From positions 62,991,909 through 63,055,908 of the forward strand of contig JBANSL010000005.1 of the NCBI GenBank assembly GCA_037127255.1: a stretch of DNA of 64,000 nucleotides, in the 5' to 3' direction. This document shows, piece after piece, positions 54,370-64,000 of the stretch. Source of the DNA: Persicaria tinctoria (Eukaryota > Streptophyta > Magnoliopsida > Caryophyllales > Polygonaceae). The notes below the pieces were generated by a model, which saw only the letters and a list, made by a program, of their open reading frames with translations, did not search any database and had not been told where the DNA came from. The position numbers and the translations under genes were made by a program. Position 1 is the first letter of the stretch. Each line of letters begins with the position of its first letter.

Positions 54370-56082
54370 TCATTCCAGAGCATCATCAGTGAGCCTCGTC
54401 CACAGTCCTTCCAGCATCGTTGAAATCCCGCTCATCGTCGTCATCACCTCCTTCTGCAGCTCCTTAATATCCAGGCGAACTTCCTCCAAGCCCAACTCTA
54501 TGTTGTCCATGCGTTCATCGAAAGCTGGAGCAGTGGGAAAGGCTTTTGAAGGAGTGGCAAGACTCAAGGTCCCTTGGGGAGACCGAGTGATGCCAATCTT
54601 TTCAAGGCCTTTAGAGTCGAACTTACCCGTATGACGCAGCTGTTCTTCATTTTTGACATCAATTCCAGAAGCTTTGAAGATAGGGGTCAAAAGGGTAGCA
54701 AAGGGGAGGGGAGAGCCTTTTCTGGCTTTTCTGGCATGAGCCATGGTTCCAAGGATAGTATTGGCCAGATCAGGATCAAGGCCATTGAGAATGCGGTAGA
54801 GCAGGACCATGGCATTGTCGGTAAGGAGTGAGCTAGAGTTAAGACGGGGTAGGAGGCATCTAACAATGATGTTAAATGTAATTTTTTCCTCAAGGGTTAG
54901 GGATGAGTGGGTGAGTTGCTTTGAGGTGCTGTTGGATGCTTCAGGTAGGAGATATTTGGCTCGGGCTAGGATGATGCAATTTTCTTTTGAGGGGTGGATT
55001 TCAGCAGGTGGAACTGGTGTAGGTAAGCCTAGGGAATCTGCAAAATCATTGGAGTTGAGAGAGATTCTAACCCCTTTGACGACAGACTCCAAAGACCAAC
55101 AATCAGTGTCGTTTTTGGCTTTTAGGTTAATGTAGAAGAGTCGGGTAAGCTCGGGGTAGTAAACAGTCTCAAGATTAAGAAGGTTCCAGGCTGGGGATTT
55201 TTTGAGGAGCTCAATGCAAGGTAACTTCAAAGCTTCGAAGAACTCAACATCTAAAAAATCAGAACAACTAATCTTACGAGTTCTAAACTCGTCTACCCAC
55301 TTACCAGCAGTCTCAGCATCTTGAAACCAAGAGGAGGGCAAGGATTGATTTACCTGGATATAGGCCGGGGGGTCTGCATTCTTTCTGCGCGCAACTGTTG
55401 GAGCAGCTCTCTTGACCGGCGCTATAAGACTCTTGACAGTGCCCTTCCTGGTGCGCTTGGGGGATGGAGGCTTGACAGGAACAGGGGCTTTCCGCTTCTT
55501 TGGAGACGGGGGAGGAGGAGAAGGAGAGGGAGATTCTTCCTCCTCTTCCTCAGACCCCGAGTCCTCAGCGGACCCCGCGTCATCTCCTTCTGGTTCCTCA
55601 TCCTCTCCAGATACCTCTTGCTCCTCTTCTTCTTCTTCTTCTTCCTCAGGCTCCACCTCGGATGGAACCTCCTCGGCTTCGGCTTCCTTCCGAATCCGCT
55701 CAGCTTCTTCCTCGGCCTTTTTCTTAGCAAGTTCGGCCTCCTCATCGGCCTTTTTCTGCCTCAAGGCCTCTTCCTCAGCTTCCTTGGCAGCATCTCTTTC
55801 CATGGCGGCATCAAGGTCGTCTTCCTCCTCTTCCTCGCCCTCTTCCTCAACCAAGATCTTTCTCTTCCCCTTTTGTTTAGCACTCAGGGGTTTCTTAGCA
55901 GCGTGCTTCTGAGAGCCTTTGGGAGCCGTGGCCGTGCTTGTCTTAATGGTGCTCTGGACAACGGCTGGGATGATGGCTTGAGTAGCAGGTTCGGGTGTGG
56001 GAGAGGTAGCAGTGGCCTGGCGTCCCTTGGGGGTGGCGCCAAGTCTTTTGGGAGTGACAGCTTTCTTGGTTTTGGGTGCCAT
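54370..56082 (-). CDS. Sirevirus env-like / third ORF protein, 570 residues
   Basis: Open frame downstream of pol in the position of the env-like gene of Sireviruses. The first 110 residues are Lys/Pro/Ala-rich (MAPKTKKAVTPKRL...), about 80-215 is highly charged (long Glu runs and KAEEEAERIRKEAEAEE, likely coiled coil), followed by a basic PSPKKRKAPVPVK stretch that could act as a nuclear signal. Residues about 240-480 (SWFQDAETAGKWVDEF; VYYPELTRLFYINLKAKND; WSLESVVKGVRISLNSNDFA) match the 'putative plant transposon protein' domain found in such ORFs. The last 60 residues form a predicted coiled coil. I see no signal peptide, membrane segment or cleavage site, so 'envelope' is positional only. 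It would be expressed from a spliced or separate RNA; no splice site was confirmed. Confidence 0.82.
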   Translation of the reverse strand: MAPKTKKAVTPKRLGATPKGRQATATSPTPEPATQAIIPAVVQSTIKTSTATAPKGSQKHAAKKPLSAKQKGKRKILVEEEGEEEEEDDLDAAMERDAAKEAEEEALRQKKADEEAELAKKKAEEEAERIRKEAEAEEVPSEVEPEEEEEEEEEQEVSGEDEEPEGDDAGSAEDSGSEEEEEESPSPSPPPPSPKKRKAPVPVKPPSPKRTRKGTVKSLIAPVKRAAPTVARRKNADPPAYIQVNQSLPSSWFQDAETAGKWVDEFRTRKISCSDFLDVEFFEALKLPCIELLKKSPAWNLLNLETVYYPELTRLFYINLKAKNDTDCWSLESVVKGVRISLNSNDFADSLGLPTPVPPAEIHPSKENCIILARAKYLLPEASNSTSKQLTHSSLTLEEKITFNIIVRCLLPRLNSSSLLTDNAMVLLYRILNGLDPDLANTILGTMAHARKARKGSPLPFATLLTPIFKASGIDVKNEEQLRHTGKFDSKGLEKIGITRSPQGTLSLATPSKAFPTAPAFDERMDNIELGLEEVRLDIKELQKEVMTTMSGISTMLEGLWTRLTDDALE

Positions 56083-56546
56083 GGAAGTAGTCGGTTAGGG
56101 TTTCTTGAGAGGCGATTGAGAGGTTGAAGATGAAGAAGTGGAAAGGGTTTGGATAATTTCTGAGGTGTGGAGTAATCGGGTACAAGATTTGGTTTAAGTA
56201 GAGAGAGATGGTGACGGATTGATGGGACGGTTGAGAGTTCCAATGGGGGGGAGGTAATGATACTTGCCAATTTAAAAACTTCCAAATTCAAATTTCAAAT
56301 AATCCAAATAAATAGGAGGGAGATAACTGAAAAGATTTTGTTCCAAAATAAAATATCTCCAACGGTTTAAGGATAAAAACGGATTTTTAAAATAATAAAA
56401 ATAATTGATTAAATATCTAGGAAGATATTAACCAAAAATGTGTGATCCGATATATGTACTCCACTGTTCAGTTTGCAGACCTTGACATAACTCTCAAAGG
56501 TCTTGACACTGAGTGGAGTTTATCTTTCGTAAAGGGAAAGCTCCCC

Positions 56547-59500
56547 CTACGAAAGTGCATCCTTGTTAAGCATCCCAATCTCTCGTCTAATGAAGGTGAA
56601 CCTGTCCTCTGCCAAAGGCTTAGTAAAGATGTCAGCCCATTGACAATCAGTAGAAATAAAAGATATGGACACATCACCTTTTTCAACGTGATCTCTAATG
56701 AAATGATGCATTACATCAATATGCTTGGTCCTTGAATGCTGAACAGGATTCTTAGTGATGGAGATGACACTTGTATTGTCACACTTAATTGGAATACCTT
56801 TGAGGTTGATGCCAAGATCTCGCATTTGTTGAGCTATCCAAAGGATTTGGGAGCAACATGCTCCAGCTGCAATGTATTCGACTTCTGCAGTGGATAGAGC
56901 AACTGAATTTTGCTTCTTTGAGTGCCAACTGATCAAAGATGCTCCTAAGAATTGGCAACATCCTGATGTGCTCTTCCTATCCACCTTGTAGCCTGCAAAA
57001 TCTGCATCGGAATATCCAATTAAAGTGAAATCATTTTGCTTTGGGTACCATAGTCCAAGTTCCTTAGTGCCATTGAGATATCGAAATATCCTCTTCACAG
57101 CCACGAGGTGAGATTCTTTAGGATCAGCTTGAAGCCTAGCACACATGCAAACACTAAATATGATGTCAGGTCTACTAGCCGTGAGATATAATAAAGATCC
57201 AATCATTCCTCGATACAACTTTTGATTGACACCTTTTCCAGTCTTGTCTTGATCTAGAGACAATGTTGAGCTCATGGGAGTCTTGGCTACCTTGGATTGA
57301 TCCATCTTGAACTTCTTCAAGAGATCCTTAGTGTACTTGCTTTGGTTGACGAAGATCCCTTTCTTGGATTGATGAACTTGTAACCCCAAAAAGAAGTTGA
57401 GTTCACCCATTAAGCTCATCTCAAATTCACTGCATAAGATGTCAGAAAATTCCTTGCACAAAGATGTGTTAGTAGCACCAAATAATATATCATCAACATA
57501 AATTTGAATAACCAAAATGTCCTTTCCTTTGGTCTTGATAAAAAGTGTTTTGTCGATCAACCCCCTTTTAAAATCATTTTCTAAAAGATATTTAGACAAG
57601 CACTCGTACCAAGCTCTTGGGGCTTGTTTCAAACCATAAAGCGCCTTGTCAAGTTTGTAAACATGATTGGGGAATTCTGAGCTTTCAAAACCTGGGGGTT
57701 GAGCAACATAAACTTCTTCCTCTAAGAAACCATTAAGAAAAGCACACTTGACATCCATTTGATATAACTTTATGCTCATGAAAGATGCAAATGCTAATAA
57801 GATGTGAATGGCTTCAAGCCTGGCTACTGGAGCAAAGGTCTCCTCGTAGTCAATACCTTCCTCTTGATTGTAGCCTTGGGCAACAAGCCTTGCCTTGTTC
57901 CTTACAACTTTACCATTCTCATCCAGCTTGTTTCGAAATACCCATCGAGTGCCAATGACTGATTGATGCTTTGGTCTAGGCTTCAAAGTCCAGACTTTAT
58001 TCCTCTCAAATTCGTTAAGTTCACTTTGCATAGCTATAATCCAGTCTGGCTCCTGAAGTGCCTCATTTACCTTCTTTGGCTCAATAAGAGAAACAAACGC
58101 GTTAAAAGCACAAAGATCTTTCAGTTTAGAACGAGTTTGAACACTAGAAGTAGGGTCAGAAATGATATCCTTTAATGAGTGTGATGAGGAGTATTTGAAT
58201 TTCCTTTTGCTAGTCTCAGCTCCTTGATTCGTCACACCCTCAGGATTGATTTGTGGTACATTTGACTCCGTGGTCCTGTTAGGTTCAGTTACAGCAGTTT
58301 CTGACGTCTCAACACTGTTGGATTGGACACCAAGGGCTTTGGATGAATCTTCAACACCTTGGGCCAATTCTTCAGTGTTAAGAATCGGTTCCTGCATGTT
58401 CCTTTTCTCTGTGTTCATGGTAGCAGCATCATCACCTTCCTCGTTCTCTTCATGGATATTAAGATCTATATCTGCAACACTTTCACTCAAAGCACCGTCA
58501 TTGCATTCATAAAAAATAACATGTATACTTTCTTCAACAACCTGGGTCCTTTTATTGAAGATTCTATAAGCTTTGCTACTCGTGGAATAGCCAAGAAATA
58601 TACCTTCATCACTACGCGCATCAAATTTCCCAAGGTTATCTTTTCCATTGTTATGAACAAAACAAGTACAGCCAAAGGGTTTAAAATAAGATATAAGTGG
58701 TTTGCGGCCTTTGAAAAGTTCATAAGGAGTTTTCTTTAAGATGGAACGAATAAGACAACGATTTAAAATGTAGTTAGCTGTGTTAACAGCTTCAGCCCAA
58801 TAGGTTTTAGGTAATGCATTTTCTAAAAGCATAGTCCTGGCCATATCCTCTAAGGTGCGGTTCTTGCGTTCCACAACCCCGTTTTGTTGAGGTGTCCTAG
58901 GAGCAGAAAAGTTATGGGAGATGCCATTTTTAGCAAAAAATAAATCGAATTGAAGTTGATCAAACTCCCTACCATGATCACTCCGAATAGACACTATGGG
59001 CTCATTTCTTAAAGTTTGCAACTCCTTACAAAGTTTTGAAAACTCAAATAAGGCCTTTGATTTTTCTTTCAAAAATGCAACCCAAGTATATCTTGAAAAA
59101 TCATCGACAACAACTAGCATGTACTTTTTACCATTGGGAGATTTGACTCGCATAGGACCACATAAATCCATATGTAAAAGTTCAAGGGGTCTAGAAGAAC
59201 TTACAACCTTTTTGGGTTTGAAGGAGCTACGTGTTTGTTTACCTCGTGTGCAAGCATTGCACATGTCAATACCTTTGAAGTCCATCTCAGGTAGCCCTCT
59301 TACAAGCTCTTTGGACACAAGCTTCTGTAGTGTATGTGGACTCACATGACCGAGTCTCCTGTGCCAAAACTTTGGATCGTCCGTCAAGGCCTTTAAACAG
59401 GTTAAGCTTCCTTGTGCCACTTGATCAGCATTTACAGCATATATGTTGTTGTAACGATATGCAGTCAGAATAACTTCACCTGTATCATCTCTGCACACTA

Positions 59501-59804
59501 TACATCTTTTCTTGTTAAATCTGACATTGTTACCACTATCACATAATTGAGAAACGCTAAGCAGATTATACTTTAAACCATTAACAAGATAGACATTTTT
59601 AATACTATGGCTGGAATCACTTCCAACACTACCAATACCAACAATGTCGCATTTCCCTTTGTCACCAAGAGTGATTGTTCCCGTGGATTGCTCCTTTAGA
59701 TCATGAAAGAGAGAACTCTTCCCACTCATATGCCTCGAACATCCACTATCAATAATCCATTTGTGTTCTTTCACCTTGGTGATCTCCTGCAAGACAAACA
59801 TCAA
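56547..59804 (-). CDS. Sirevirus pol: protease, integrase, reverse transcriptase, RNase H (1085 residues)
   Basis: Uninterrupted polyprotein. Protease: [11 protein letters not shown], catalytic D19. Integrase: zinc site H148, H153, C182, C185; DDE residues D213 (HMDLCG), D276 (RSDHG) and E312. RT: about 585-815, with [11 protein letters not shown] and the YVDD box at 769-772. RNase H: SDADFAG (D933/D935), STAEVEYIA, and KCDN (D1009). Order PR-IN-RT-RH is that of Ty1/Copia. All catalytic residues checked are present. An acidic linker (430-530) separates integrase and RT. The frame begins at the gag stop with the junction TGATG; the first in-frame ATG overlaps it. The listed start is the open-frame limit; the ATG is three bases further in. 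Confidence 0.95.
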   Translation of the reverse strand: MMFVLQEITKVKEHKWIIDSGCSRHMSGKSSLFHDLKEQSTGTITLGDKGKCDIVGIGSVGSDSSHSIKNVYLVNGLKYNLLSVSQLCDSGNNVRFNKKRCIVCRDDTGEVILTAYRYNNIYAVNADQVAQGSLTCLKALTDDPKFWHRRLGHVSPHTLQKLVSKELVRGLPEMDFKGIDMCNACTRGKQTRSSFKPKKVVSSSRPLELLHMDLCGPMRVKSPNGKKYMLVVVDDFSRYTWVAFLKEKSKALFEFSKLCKELQTLRNEPIVSIRSDHGREFDQLQFDLFFAKNGISHNFSAPRTPQQNGVVERKNRTLEDMARTMLLENALPKTYWAEAVNTANYILNRCLIRSILKKTPYELFKGRKPLISYFKPFGCTCFVHNNGKDNLGKFDARSDEGIFLGYSTSSKAYRIFNKRTQVVEESIHVIFYECNDGALSESVADIDLNIHEENEEGDDAATMNTEKRNMQEPILNTEELAQGVEDSSKALGVQSNSVETSETAVTEPNRTTESNVPQINPEGVTNQGAETSKRKFKYSSSHSLKDIISDPTSSVQTRSKLKDLCAFNAFVSLIEPKKVNEALQEPDWIIAMQSELNEFERNKVWTLKPRPKHQSVIGTRWVFRNKLDENGKVVRNKARLVAQGYNQEEGIDYEETFAPVARLEAIHILLAFASFMSIKLYQMDVKCAFLNGFLEEEVYVAQPPGFESSEFPNHVYKLDKALYGLKQAPRAWYECLSKYLLENDFKRGLIDKTLFIKTKGKDILVIQIYVDDILFGATNTSLCKEFSDILCSEFEMSLMGELNFFLGLQVHQSKKGIFVNQSKYTKDLLKKFKMDQSKVAKTPMSSTLSLDQDKTGKGVNQKLYRGMIGSLLYLTASRPDIIFSVCMCARLQADPKESHLVAVKRIFRYLNGTKELGLWYPKQNDFTLIGYSDADFAGYKVDRKSTSGCCQFLGASLISWHSKKQNSVALSTAEVEYIAAGACCSQILWIAQQMRDLGINLKGIPIKCDNTSVISITKNPVQHSRTKHIDVMHHFIRDHVEKGDVSISFISTDCQWADIFTKPLAEDRFTFIRREIGMLNKDALS

Positions 59805-61600
59805 CCTTTGTGGCTAGACCAATAAGCAAATTTGGATCCATTGTTGGGGTAAACCATATTTGGTAAAATAGTGCCTTTTGGAACCCAAACTTGTGTTATC
59901 CGTTCTTTTCTCAAATGAACAGGAAATGTATTACGAATAATATATGGATCCTTTCTTCTATAAGGATAGGTCTCTTTTACATGTCCCTTTCTAGCACAAT
60001 GGTGACATATAGGAGAGGTTCTGCTTCCTTTAGCCTTTACAAAAGTGGTAATGTATTGCTTCTTTAAAAACTTTGGATTGTAACCAATACCACTTTTGTT
60101 TAGAGAGCTTTGTTGCTCACCCAACATCTTATCGAGAGTGCCTTTGGATTTGGTAAAACTTATGAGAGCTGTCTGTTGGTCTAGAATCTTATTATTCAGG
60201 GAGATCTTCTCGTTCTCTAAGTCATGATGCACATTTCTTAGAGAGGAGAGATCTTGCTTGAGTTCAGATTTCTCCGAATCAAGCGTCTTGACTTTAATGT
60301 CAAGACCTGAATAAGAAGCTTCAAGACCTTTGACCCTCATAGACAGATCCTCAATAGTTCTTTCCTGGTCCACAGTTCTCTTAATAAGAATGTTAGTTTG
60401 GGCAATAAGCTTCTCTTCATTGGCAATCATATTTGAAAGGAATTCCGATAATACCTCTTTTGGACTTTCCATAAGTTCTCTTACAGTAGCTTCAAGCTTT
60501 TCATCGTGGGATCCATCTTCTGAGGCCATAAGACAGATGTTGGCCTTCTCATCATCGGAGTCAGACTCGTCATCACTCCAAGTAGCCACCATGGCTTTCT
60601 TCTTCCATTTGTCACCTTTCTTGGGCTGGCTCTTTGTCTTTTGAGGGCAATCCTTCACAAGATGATCTGTTTCACCACATTCAAAACAAGACAACGGTTT
60701 AGTCTTCTTTTCATACTTGTTGTATTGAGGCTTACCTCGAAACTTTGAAGACTCTGATCCATCCTTGTTGTTGAATTGTTTCTTTATTTTGAGAATTCTA
60801 GCAAGGCCTCTTGTGATAAGAGCAAAAGGATCATCCTCATCGTCATCCTCATCTTCAGAATCAGATCCATCCTTGGGCTCATCCTTCTTAGACTTGAGTG
60901 CCAAGTTCTTAGTGCTGGTTGGAAGTTTCCCATCGTCTTCATTAAGGATCATCTCATGCGTGATCAGCTTTCCAAGAAGGTCATCAAGGGGTAGAGTGGT
61001 GAGGTCCTGGGCTTCCTCTATAGCTGTTACTTTTGGACCCCATTTCTCCTTTGGAAGGCACCTCAGTATCTTCCTTACTTTCTCAACGTTGGTAAAGCTC
61101 TTGCCGAGAGAGTCAAGGTTGTTGGTGATTTCTGTGAATCGTGTGAACATGGCCTTGATCGACTCATCAGACTTCATCTTAAAGAGCTCGTACTTTCGAA
61201 GGAAGATGCTGATCTTGGTGTCTTCTACTTGGCTCGTTCCTTCATAGGTGACGACCAACTTATCCCAAATCTCTTTAGCTGACCTACAAGAAAAAATACG
61301 GTTAAACTCATCAGTGCTAAGACCACAATAAAGTAAGTTAATAGCCCTGTAGTTCTTGGAGATGGTTTCAAGATCTGCTTGGTTGTATTCAGACTCCTTC
61401 TTTGCAATTTTGGTGTCATTTGGTCCTTCCTTCTCTGGAATCTTCGGACCATTCTCTATAATGTTCCAAAGCTCTAGATCTTGGTCTATAATGAACATCT
61501 TCATCAAAGATCTCCAGTGGACAAAGTTGTTTCCTACAAAGAGTGGCGGTCTGCTTGTGGACCTTCCCTGTGCAAATCCTCCGCTAGCTTCACCAGACAT
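59801..61600 (-). CDS. Sirevirus gag, 599 residues
   Basis: Forms the virus-like particle and packages RNA. Residues 1-220 hold the Copia gag core ([50 protein letters not shown]). An acidic stretch follows (247-258), then a zinc knuckle C305-x2-C308-x4-H313-x4-C318 ([14 protein letters not shown]). Residues about 365-500 are a long coiled coil, longer than in ordinary Copia gag and typical of Sireviruses. A second knuckle at C532, C535 and H540 has Tyr545 in place of the last Cys. The stop TGA overlaps the pol ATG. The start is the first ATG, about 45 bases after the primer site, in a MSGEASGG context. Confidence 0.93.
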   Translation of the reverse strand: MSGEASGGFAQGRSTSRPPLFVGNNFVHWRSLMKMFIIDQDLELWNIIENGPKIPEKEGPNDTKIAKKESEYNQADLETISKNYRAINLLYCGLSTDEFNRIFSCRSAKEIWDKLVVTYEGTSQVEDTKISIFLRKYELFKMKSDESIKAMFTRFTEITNNLDSLGKSFTNVEKVRKILRCLPKEKWGPKVTAIEEAQDLTTLPLDDLLGKLITHEMILNEDDGKLPTSTKNLALKSKKDEPKDGSDSEDEDDDEDDPFALITRGLARILKIKKQFNNKDGSESSKFRGKPQYNKYEKKTKPLSCFECGETDHLVKDCPQKTKSQPKKGDKWKKKAMVATWSDDESDSDDEKANICLMASEDGSHDEKLEATVRELMESPKEVLSEFLSNMIANEEKLIAQTNILIKRTVDQERTIEDLSMRVKGLEASYSGLDIKVKTLDSEKSELKQDLSSLRNVHHDLENEKISLNNKILDQQTALISFTKSKGTLDKMLGEQQSSLNKSGIGYNPKFLKKQYITTFVKAKGSRTSPICHHCARKGHVKETYPYRRKDPYIIRNTFPVHLRKERITQVWVPKGTILPNMVYPNNGSKFAYWSSHKG

Positions 61601-61644
61601 GATCGAAAACTCACAAGATTGTTAGATAAAAAACAGTGAGTAAA

Positions 61645-61656
61645 GCTCTGATACCA
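61645..61656 (-). promoter_or_regulatory. Primer-binding site, initiator tRNA-Met type
   Basis: TGGTATCAGAGC on the minus strand, two bases from the 5' LTR end. It is the standard Copia primer site. Confidence 0.88.
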
Positions 61657-61658
61657 AT

Positions 61659-62813
61659 TGAAGGTTCGATAATATAAAAACAATGTAATAAGAAATACTC
61701 TAGAAGGGGGGTTGAAAAGAGTATGCCCGTTTTTCGCAGAAAGTCTCAAGACTTTTGGAGCTTGTACCAAAACCTTTGAGATAAACCTGAATCACAAAGT
61801 TAAACAATTCGAACCAAGTGCGGAAATAAGGTAAAGCAATAAGTAAAGAATACGAGTAATTGTTTACGAGGTTCAGCGCAACTTGGCCTACGTCCCCGCC
61901 TAGGGTTCTTCCACAACCCTAGGATTCAAAGGCTTTATTGAATGCTTAGCTTAGGATCCTAATAGCTCACCGAGAAACCTCTCTCCTATACAATTGCAAT
62001 CTAGTCAACTCACGTTCCCTTGGAGTCCTAGACCAATCTAGAAGAGCCCCACCTCTCTCAGCTATCTAGTACAATCCTCTAACTCTCGCAAATCAATAGC
62101 CTAGTGCAACTTCCCGAGTTGTAAACTCTCGAGTAACACTTGAAATAAATATATCCTATAAGCTCACAGTGACTCTCAAAGGCTTTGAAATAAACAACAA
62201 ACTCTTGAGCGCTTAGTAGAGAGACACTTGGAAGACAGATCGCTTGAATGAATGAAAGCTCGTGTGTAGCACTTGTATGTTCTGTCTTCTCCTTCCTTTC
62301 CTTTATATAATAGCATGGAGCGTGAGGATCTTCAACACCAGATCTCCAACGGCTCTTTCCAATCAGTCATGATCTTCAATCTTCTATATATGGATACTTT
62401 GAAACGCCATGATCTATTTTGAACTGATCTCCTCAACATGTATAAGGAAGGATGTAATCTCGAATATACTTCCTGAAATGGTTAGTCATTCATATATATA
62501 TAATATAATGGAAGTATATAATAAGATAAAATAATATACGAATAATAAGATAGGTTTTGTATTTCATCAACTGTTAATGCTCCAAGGCCTTTGACACAAA
62601 TATCCTGTCAAAGCCTTTGAAACATCTATTCCGATTTTCATCAAGGGAGGGAGTTATCAATCTCCCCCTTGATGAAAGACAAAACCTGTGCATCCCTGCA
62701 ACTTAGTCAAACAGATATATCATAAATGAAATCAGACTAAGTACCTGCAAGGGTTAGACAAATGTTGGATCAAATAATTTTAAAGACAGAGAACATCCAA
62801 CTGAAAACCATAA
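61659..62813 (-). repeat. 5' LTR of the Sirevirus, outer end truncated
   Basis: Matches the 3' LTR with about a dozen substitutions and a short TA-repeat length change, but the similarity ends at AACCATAA; the 54 bases corresponding to 54175-54228 are absent. The promoter part of the LTR appears to be kept. Confidence 0.82.
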
Positions 62814-63295
62814 GATCTCACATGGAACTTGAGGATTCAAGCTTCCAATGGAGGAAATCACCGAGGGGAATCGGAATCGCCGTTTAGGGTTTTGCTCTCA
62901 CTCTCTCTCTTTCTCTTGTGGGCGGAAGCAACCAGAATGAGCAAGCCAAGTGTCTAGGTTTTGAAAGATAGCTCTTATAGTGGAGCCTTCATTAATCCAA
63001 ACGCAGCGTTTCGACAATTCATGCCGTTGGAGCATCTTCAAACACAAAGGGCCAGACACGAGAGAAATGGGACGAGTCATGAACAGTAAGGTCCGGGTAA
63101 TGATCTGCTAAGATCTTCACCATCTAACATTTCGAACCTTAGCGCCAATGCAAAGGAGCTTCCCATGGATTCTTCATCTCCATCTTCAACCACCCGAGCT
63201 ACCGAAGATCTATGATCATCTATAAACTTATCTATGTACAAGCAATAACCATGACTCTTTGTTTTTACATGCATATGGATTAACTAGACATTACA
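62814..63295 (-). repeat. 3' LTR of a second Copia element (incomplete)
   Basis: On the minus strand an LTR begins TGTAATGTCTAG at 63295, directly after an AGGAGGGCATA-type purine tract (63296-63308), and runs to the Sirevirus edge. Its far end is not visible; it may have been broken by the Sirevirus insertion or by the deletion at that junction. Confidence 0.55.
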
Positions 63296-63401
63296 ATATG
63301 CCCTCCTAATCCAGCCACCATGTAAGGTACTCGATCATTTAAGTAGGGATACAAAGGTTTGAGTCTTCAATCCATCCGTCCTCGGCTCATGTACCTGCAA
63401 T

Positions 63402-64000
63402 TCAATGGACATAAAAAATACGAAGATAAGTCCTGCAATACGTGAATTTGTTAGCAGGAACTATCTTAGTTCCAAAGTCTGCTGGATTTTGTTCTCCTTT
63501 GATCTTCTTAACCAACAGTGCTTTGTCTTCAACCCCGTGTCTGATGAAGTGGAACCTTACAGCGATGTGCTTGGTTCTCTCATGATACATGGGGTCTTTG
63601 CAAAGATAAATAGCACTTTGGCTGTCCATATTGATTGCAGGCATGAAAATCTTCTTGAAAATTTCCCCCAGAATGCCTTTGAGCCAGATTGCCTCTTTTG
63701 CAGCTTCAGTGGCTGCTATGTACTCAGCTTGAGTGGAAGAGAGAGCCACAACTGGTTGTTGTTGAGATTTCCAATTGATGCAGTTTCCTTCCCAAGTATA
63801 GTAGTAAGTAGTGGTGGATTTCCTGGTGTCCTTGTTGCTGGCATGGTCTGAGTCTACATAGCCTTGCAAGTCAGTTGTTGATTGATAAGCTGAATAGACA
63901 AGACCAAGATGATTAGTACCTAGAAAATATCTCGGTAAATATTTCATGGAATTCCAATGAGACATCTCAGGATTAGACATGAATCTACTTAACACACTTA
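63402..64000 (-). pseudogene. Copia RNase H, C-terminal part of pol (runs off the window)
   Basis: The frame reads VDSDHASNKDTRKSTTTYYY (RNase H start with the catalytic Asp), PVVALSSTQAEYIAATEAAK (the Glu block) and NMDSQSAIYLCKDPMYHERT (the third Asp), ending in TYCRTYLRIFYVH before a stop. It is open throughout the visible part; the upstream RT lies beyond the window. The visible part is intact, but whether the whole element is functional cannot be judged. Confidence 0.75.

Larger units (their letters stand above)
53014..62813 (-). mobile_element. Young Sirevirus-type Copia element with an env-like ORF
   Basis: Minus-strand element of 9.8 kb: 5' LTR (61659-62813), initiator tRNA-Met primer site (61645-61656), gag (61600-59801), pol (59804-56547), env-like frame (56082-54370), polypurine tract (54229-54241), 3' LTR (53014-54228). 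Gene order, large gag, a separate third frame after pol and LTRs over 1 kb fit the Sirevirus/SIRE group. All three frames are open. I count by eye about a dozen substitutions between the LTRs over some 1.15 kb (about 99% identity), which means a recent insertion. The outer 54 bases of the 5' LTR are missing. Confidence 0.92.

Noticed and set aside
55321..56127. 268-codon plus-strand open frame
   Set aside because: It is the antisense shadow of the Glu/Lys-rich Sirevirus third ORF (long Phe/Leu runs mirror the acidic codons).

Overview
The window is nuclear DNA of a flowering plant, probably a eudicot. It holds a plant bZIP transcription-factor gene, the first exon of a probable plastid-targeted protein, and fragments of other plant genes that keep their introns. 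Most of the rest is transposable elements of plant type: Copia/Sirevirus, Athila-like Gypsy LTRs, L1- and RTE-type LINEs, Pack-MULEs, a Helitron, and Stowaway and hAT MITEs. There are no operons, and ordinary coding content is below about 2%. All calls come from reading the sequence; no database was searched.

Layout. 1-700: first exon of a minus-strand gene that leaves the window. 709-1221: a short poly-A retroposon and a Stowaway MITE. 1261-8390: one 5'-truncated L1-type LINE with an 18-bp target duplication, split by a 4.3-kb insertion that carries an array of covarying hairpins and a gene-like 5' end. 9300-10348: a 14-3-3 gene fragment beside a foldback element. 11595-19990: RTE LINE tails, a solo LTR, and a non-autonomous Athila-like element whose 5' LTR contains another solo LTR. 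20227-22452: two more poly-A retroposons. 22514-27157: a Pack-MULE carrying pieces of a prolyl-tRNA synthetase gene and a voltage-gated proton channel gene. 27690-31021: a Copia relic split by a Helitron that itself contains a retroposon. 31381-33612: a decayed RTE LINE. 34603-35178: the bZIP43-like gene, the only intact host gene, followed by about 4.5 kb of low-repeat intergenic DNA. 40791-44450: a second Pack-MULE, in opposite orientation, carrying a TOC75 exon. 44753-48098: MITEs and a solo LTR. 48421-52815: a deleted Copia element with an LTR interrupted by a solo LTR. 53014-62813: a young Sirevirus with open gag, pol and env-like frames. 62814-64000: the 3' end of another Copia element.

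How it fits together. The sequence records layered insertions, each dated against the others by nested target duplications. The most notable signals are (i) the covarying nested-hairpin array at 2583-4310, (ii) two related Pack-MULEs carrying three different host-gene fragments together with tRNA-like cloverleaves, (iii) a poly-A retroposon family whose 3' end keeps two hairpins through compensatory changes, and (iv) the Sirevirus with a TGATG gag/pol junction.
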